Source: Prorocentrum cordatum (lineage: Eukaryota; Sar; Dinophyceae; Prorocentrales; Prorocentraceae). From it: 64,000 bases of DNA. A program made the position numbers and the translations under genes. Each line of letters begins with the position of its first letter. Positions within the stretch are counted from its first letter, which is position 1. The notes beneath the pieces were generated by a model. That model searched no databases and was not told the origin of the DNA. It saw nothing but the letters and a program-made list of their open reading frames with translations. The stretch covers positions 94,215 through 158,214 of the forward strand of contig CAUYUJ010018626.1 in assembly GCA_963575745.1 (NCBI GenBank). The letters are read 5' to 3'. Below, piece after piece: positions 60,720-64,000 of the stretch.

Positions 60720-61350
60720 GCGTTTCGCCAGAGACCAGCATATGACCCCAAAGCTTGACACAAGCTTGACACTTCCAACAGTTACACGGATGGAGCAGTG
60801 GTCGCTTTCAAATTGCGGTTCTCGCTTTAGCGCCGCGCACATTTGTGTTGCAAGCTTCAGAAGTCTGGACGGATGGACGCTGGTCCTGAAATGCGGCTCT
60901 TGCCTTACCGCCAGGCACATACGTTTTGAACATTCAGCATTCACACGGATGTAGGGTCAGTCGTGCTCAGCATGTGCTTCTCGCTTGTGTGCCACTTTTT
61001 TTATGTTTGAATGCTTCCACGTGTTGCATGGATGTAGGCGACTCCTTTTCAAAATGCGGCTCTCGCCTAACACCGCTTCACGAAACCACACCATCAGCGC
61101 ATCATGTTGCAGCGTTTCCACGGATGGGGAGCGGCGCATGTTCCGAATGTGGCTTTATGTCTTGAGATTTCGTAAACGGTTTGAGACCAGACGGTTTTCA
61201 ATGTGCGCAACAGTTATGCGGATACAGGGCGGTTCCTTTTCAAAGCCGGGCTGTCGCTGTGCGCTTCCTTGAACGTTTACACGCGCCTTGTGACATGCCT
61301 TGTAGCTCGAAGGGTGGAGACGGGTTCCCTTCAAAACGGAACTCTCGCCT
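60720..61350 (+). repeat. About 85-bp satellite, degenerate, about seven units
   Basis: The theme CTTTTCAAATTGCGGTTCTC then GC-CCGCGCACATTTGTGTT and ACACGGATG recurs through the block. A diverged inverted copy lies at 53.5-53.8 kb. Confidence 0.7.
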
Positions 61351-61464
61351 GATATGCGGGCCCACCGAGTTCCCTGCCGCAATTGAAGAAAAGTATATTT
61401 CTCGGGGCCAGTCAGGAAGTGACTTAGGTCGGGCAGGTGCATTGCAGCATCGCTGACGCATCTC

Positions 61465-62100
61465 TGGCTTACTCGGCTCCTCCTCCCCCTCCTCCTCCTC
61501 CTCCTCGCCCTCCTCCTCATCGCCCTCCTCCTCCTCCTCCTCCTCCTCCTCCTCCTCTTCCTCCTCCTCCTCGCCCTCCTCATCATCGCCCTCCTCCTCG
61601 CCCTCCCCCTCCTCTTCCTCCTCTTCCTCCTCCTCCTGCTCCTCCTCCTCCTCCTTCTCTCCTGCTCCTCCTCGTCCTCCTCCTCCTCCTCCTCCTCCTC
61701 TTCCTCCTCCTCCTCCTCCTCCTCCTCCTCCTCCTCCTCCTCCTCTCTCCCTTATCACGCGCCCGTGCTAGCCAACGCGGCGCACGCTCGTCACCAGAGG
61801 ATTGGATGTTCCGCCCATCGGTACGTTCGCTCTTTTCCCTACGAGGAGGATGATAGGCTAGGGGCGAGGAGGAGGAGGAGGAGGGGGAGGAGGAGGAGGA
61901 GGAGGAGGAGGAGGAGGAAGAGGAGGAGGAGGAGGAGGAGGAGGAGGAGGAGGAGGAGGAGGAGGAGGAGGAGGAGGAAGAGGGGGAGGAGGAGGAGGAG
62001 GGAGGAGGAGGAGGAGGAGGAGGAGGAGAAGGAGGAAGAGGAGGAGGAGGAGGAGGAGGAGGAGGAAGAGGAGGAGGAGGAGGAGGTAGGTAGGTAGGTA
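61465..62100. repeat. Opposed (CTC)n and (GAG)n arrays
   Basis: About 280 bases of CTC repeat, a spacer of about 115 bases, then about 235 bases of GAG repeat ending in (GGTA)n. The two arms are complementary over most of their length. Confidence 0.93.
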
Positions 62101-62750
62101 GGTGGTGCTCCCATGGAGCTGGTGCGGGAGCTTCGGACGTGACTCCGTTTTAGCATGGCACCACGGCCCCTGGGGCAGGCTCGGAAGTGTCCGTGCAGCG
62201 ACGGCCCTGGAGGTCAATCCACCAGCACTGGAGGGGACGAGACGGGATCTGTCGAAGCTTTCCGCCCAGAGAGACAGGGAACACAGGGCCCCAGAGGGCC
62301 CGCCCCCAAGAGAAAAGGGCGAACCCAAAAACCAAGCCGAGGAGACCGCTCCGACAGAATCACAATCTCCATCCCCTACCAGGTGTGGGGTGAGAGAGAC
62401 AACTCAGGGGCTCCCCGCAGGGCGGGGGGGGGCCGGGCAGGGAGCTCCTGCCCGGGGCTCGTCCGATCCCTCCTGCCCTGCCTGGTCGACGCACGGCGCA
62501 GGTGCGGGACGGCGACAGGAAGGGGGAGAGGAAGCCACCCCAAAGGAGAGGAGGAAGAAAAGAGCAGGACGAGGACAGAGAAGAGCGAGGCGAGAGCAGA
62601 AGACGAAACGAAGATGACCCCCGCAGGGTCGGCGGGCACCACCCCAGCGGCGGGCACCCGGGCCTCAGGACAGCATCTGGTGGGTTCCAGGACCGCCCGA
62701 GCGGGCACAGCGAGGCGCCAAAGGCTGCGCGAGAGGGCCGAAAACCCTCA
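62101..62750. other. Unassigned stretch
   Basis: Open frames with Arg/Gly/Pro-rich composition on the + strand; no known motif and no convincing splice junctions. Confidence 0.35.
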
Positions 62751-62794
62751 GTGAAATGCCGAACGCTTCGCCGGCGAAGCGTTCGGCATTTCAC
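62751..62794. repeat. 44-bp perfect palindrome
   Basis: GTGAAATGCCGAACGCTTCG plus CC is followed at once by its exact inverse, with no loop; the centre is between 62772 and 62773. Confidence 0.97.
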
Positions 62795-63400
62795 CGAAGT
62801 TTTTCACCGTCGGAATGGGCACCGGAAACACAGACCCCGCGGCGAACCTGGCGCCTCCCGTCCGCTTCCAACCTCGACGGGCGGCATCCGGCCTCCCGCG
62901 GCAGGGAAACGTCCTCGAACGTGGCCGAATTCCGGGGTTGGCCAGCCCAACGAGGCCGCTCCGCGGCAGAGAAGCGTCCGAACTGCTCGCCCCGCCCCGG
63001 CAACCTTGCCGAAGTCTCGCCTGCGAAACAGCGATCTGCGCCGATCGGCGGCGAGGCCGACGAGGAAGACGACAACGACGACAACGACGACAACAACGAC
63101 AGCGACGACAACGACGGCGACGCCAACAGAGAGACGACGACGACCAAGGACGAAGACGCGACGACGACACCGCAGGCGGCAGCAACGAGAGCGGCAGCGG
63201 CGGCGGAGGGCGGCGGGGACCAGCTACGATCAACGACGGCGGCTGCGGAAGGCTGGGCGGCCGTCCATCTCCGAGGGGAGGGGGGCACAATCGGTCCGCC
63301 CCAAACGGGCGCCAGCAAGAGGCTCCACCGACGGCAACATGAGAGACAGGGCCTCCGCCCCCGACACCGTCCCGACCCACCCGACCCGGCCCCGCACGGA
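62795..63400. other. Unassigned stretch with GAC/AAC repeats
   Basis: A compound GACAAC/GACGAC tract lies at about 63058-63165. The Ala/Thr/Asp-rich frames are not accepted as genes. Confidence 0.45.
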
Positions 63401-63970
63401 AAGCGGGGAGGGGGGGGAGGGGGGGAGGGAGGGAGGAAAAGGGGGAGGGGAGAAAGAGGGGGAGGGAGGGAGGGAGGAGAAGCGAGGGAGGGAAGGGGGG
63501 AGGGGAAGGAGAGCGGAAAACAGAGTGTGAGGAGTGCGGGAATTAGGACGAAAAAGTGGGGGAGGGACTGAGCCAGAGCACCATCCAGACTTACCGAAAC
63601 AACCTCCCCGCGGCTTCAGAGAGACCTTGGGACGAGGGCCGTGGCCCTCTGAGGGCAGTCGAGGGACCCCCAAGGAGGAGGAGGAGAGAAGTGAAGGAGG
63701 AGGGACGGAGGAGGAGGAGGAGGAGGAGGGAGGAAGGAGGAAGGGGGAAGAGGGGGAAAGGAGGAGGAGGAGGAGGAGGAGGAGGAGAGGAGGATGAGGA
63801 GGAGGTTGAGGAGGAGGAAGGAAGGGTGGAGGGAAGGAGGAGGAGGAAGAGGAGAAGGAGGAGGAGGAGGAGGAGGAGGAGGCGGCGGGGGAGGAGGAGG
63901 AGGAGGAGGAGGAGGAGGAGGAGGAGGAGGAGAAGCAGGAGGAGGAGGTGGAGGCGGAGGAGGAGGACAC
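63401..63970. repeat. G-rich tract and (GAG)n arrays
   Basis: GGGGGAGGG tracts at 63401-63510, then GAG arrays at 63675-63965, with unassigned sequence at 63520-63670. Confidence 0.9.
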
Positions 63971-64000
63971 CTGCCGACGCACCACTTGCTTGCAACCGCG

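Noticed and set aside
62155-63571. Long Arg/Pro/Gly-rich ORFs at the window end
   Set aside because: Several overlapping frames on both strands are equally open in this GC-rich DNA, none with a conserved motif.

Overview
The window looks like nuclear DNA of a dinoflagellate. It is GC-rich and crowded with GAG/CTC trinucleotide arrays, short inverted-repeat elements and satellites. Its genes are broken into tiny exons whose introns use GT, GC or GA donors, and every accepted exon starts as AG|G. A long Ty1/copia element with divergent pol motifs is present, and its LTR holds an 11-base match to the 3' end of the dinoflagellate spliced leader. The species cannot be fixed from the sequence; the GC content would suit a GC-rich genus such as Prorocentrum (inference).

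Two host genes can be read, both on the + strand. The first encodes ribosomal protein eL42 (RPL36A/RPL44). Its first 66 codons lie in six exons of 21-45 nt at 7335, 10530, 13179, 23242, 31311 and 45814, joined by introns of about 3.2, 2.6, 10.0, 8.0 and 14.5 kb. The last 35-40 codons were not found in the window. The second is a GILT-type thiol reductase at 55036-58645 in four exons, with a signal peptide, the family motifs, and a CPFT active site in place of CxxC. If eL42 continues past 64 kb, the GILT gene is nested in its next intron. Other exon-like islands (537-605, 7.6-7.95 kb, 19.15-19.27 kb) and two decayed reading frames (20.7-21.2 kb minus, 27.0-27.95 kb plus) could not be assigned.

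The fifth eL42 intron holds a complete 10.8-kb Ty1/copia retrotransposon (34928-45699) inserted in a GAG microsatellite. Its 175-bp LTRs differ at one base. It carries a tRNA-type primer site, Gag with two zinc knuckles plus protease, integrase, a methyltransferase-like domain, RT/RNase H, a polypurine tract, and an unusual 861-codon ORF in the env position with a coiled coil, a proline-rich linker and an RRM-like stretch. Pol is broken by three frame changes, and the RT box reads HGDG instead of HGDD.

The rest is repeat. There are at least six families of small inverted-repeat elements: A, with 8-bp target duplications; B; C; D and F, which are long hairpins; and E, with 5-bp duplications and one copy inserted into element G beside a matching empty site. 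There are also a 101-bp satellite in two arrays, a 77-bp minisatellite split by a CAT/CGT array, a 33-bp/260-bp higher-order array at 50.5-53 kb, an ~85-bp satellite in opposite orientations at 53.6 and 61 kb, and a 44-bp perfect palindrome. No rRNA, tRNA, CRISPR array or prokaryotic feature was seen.
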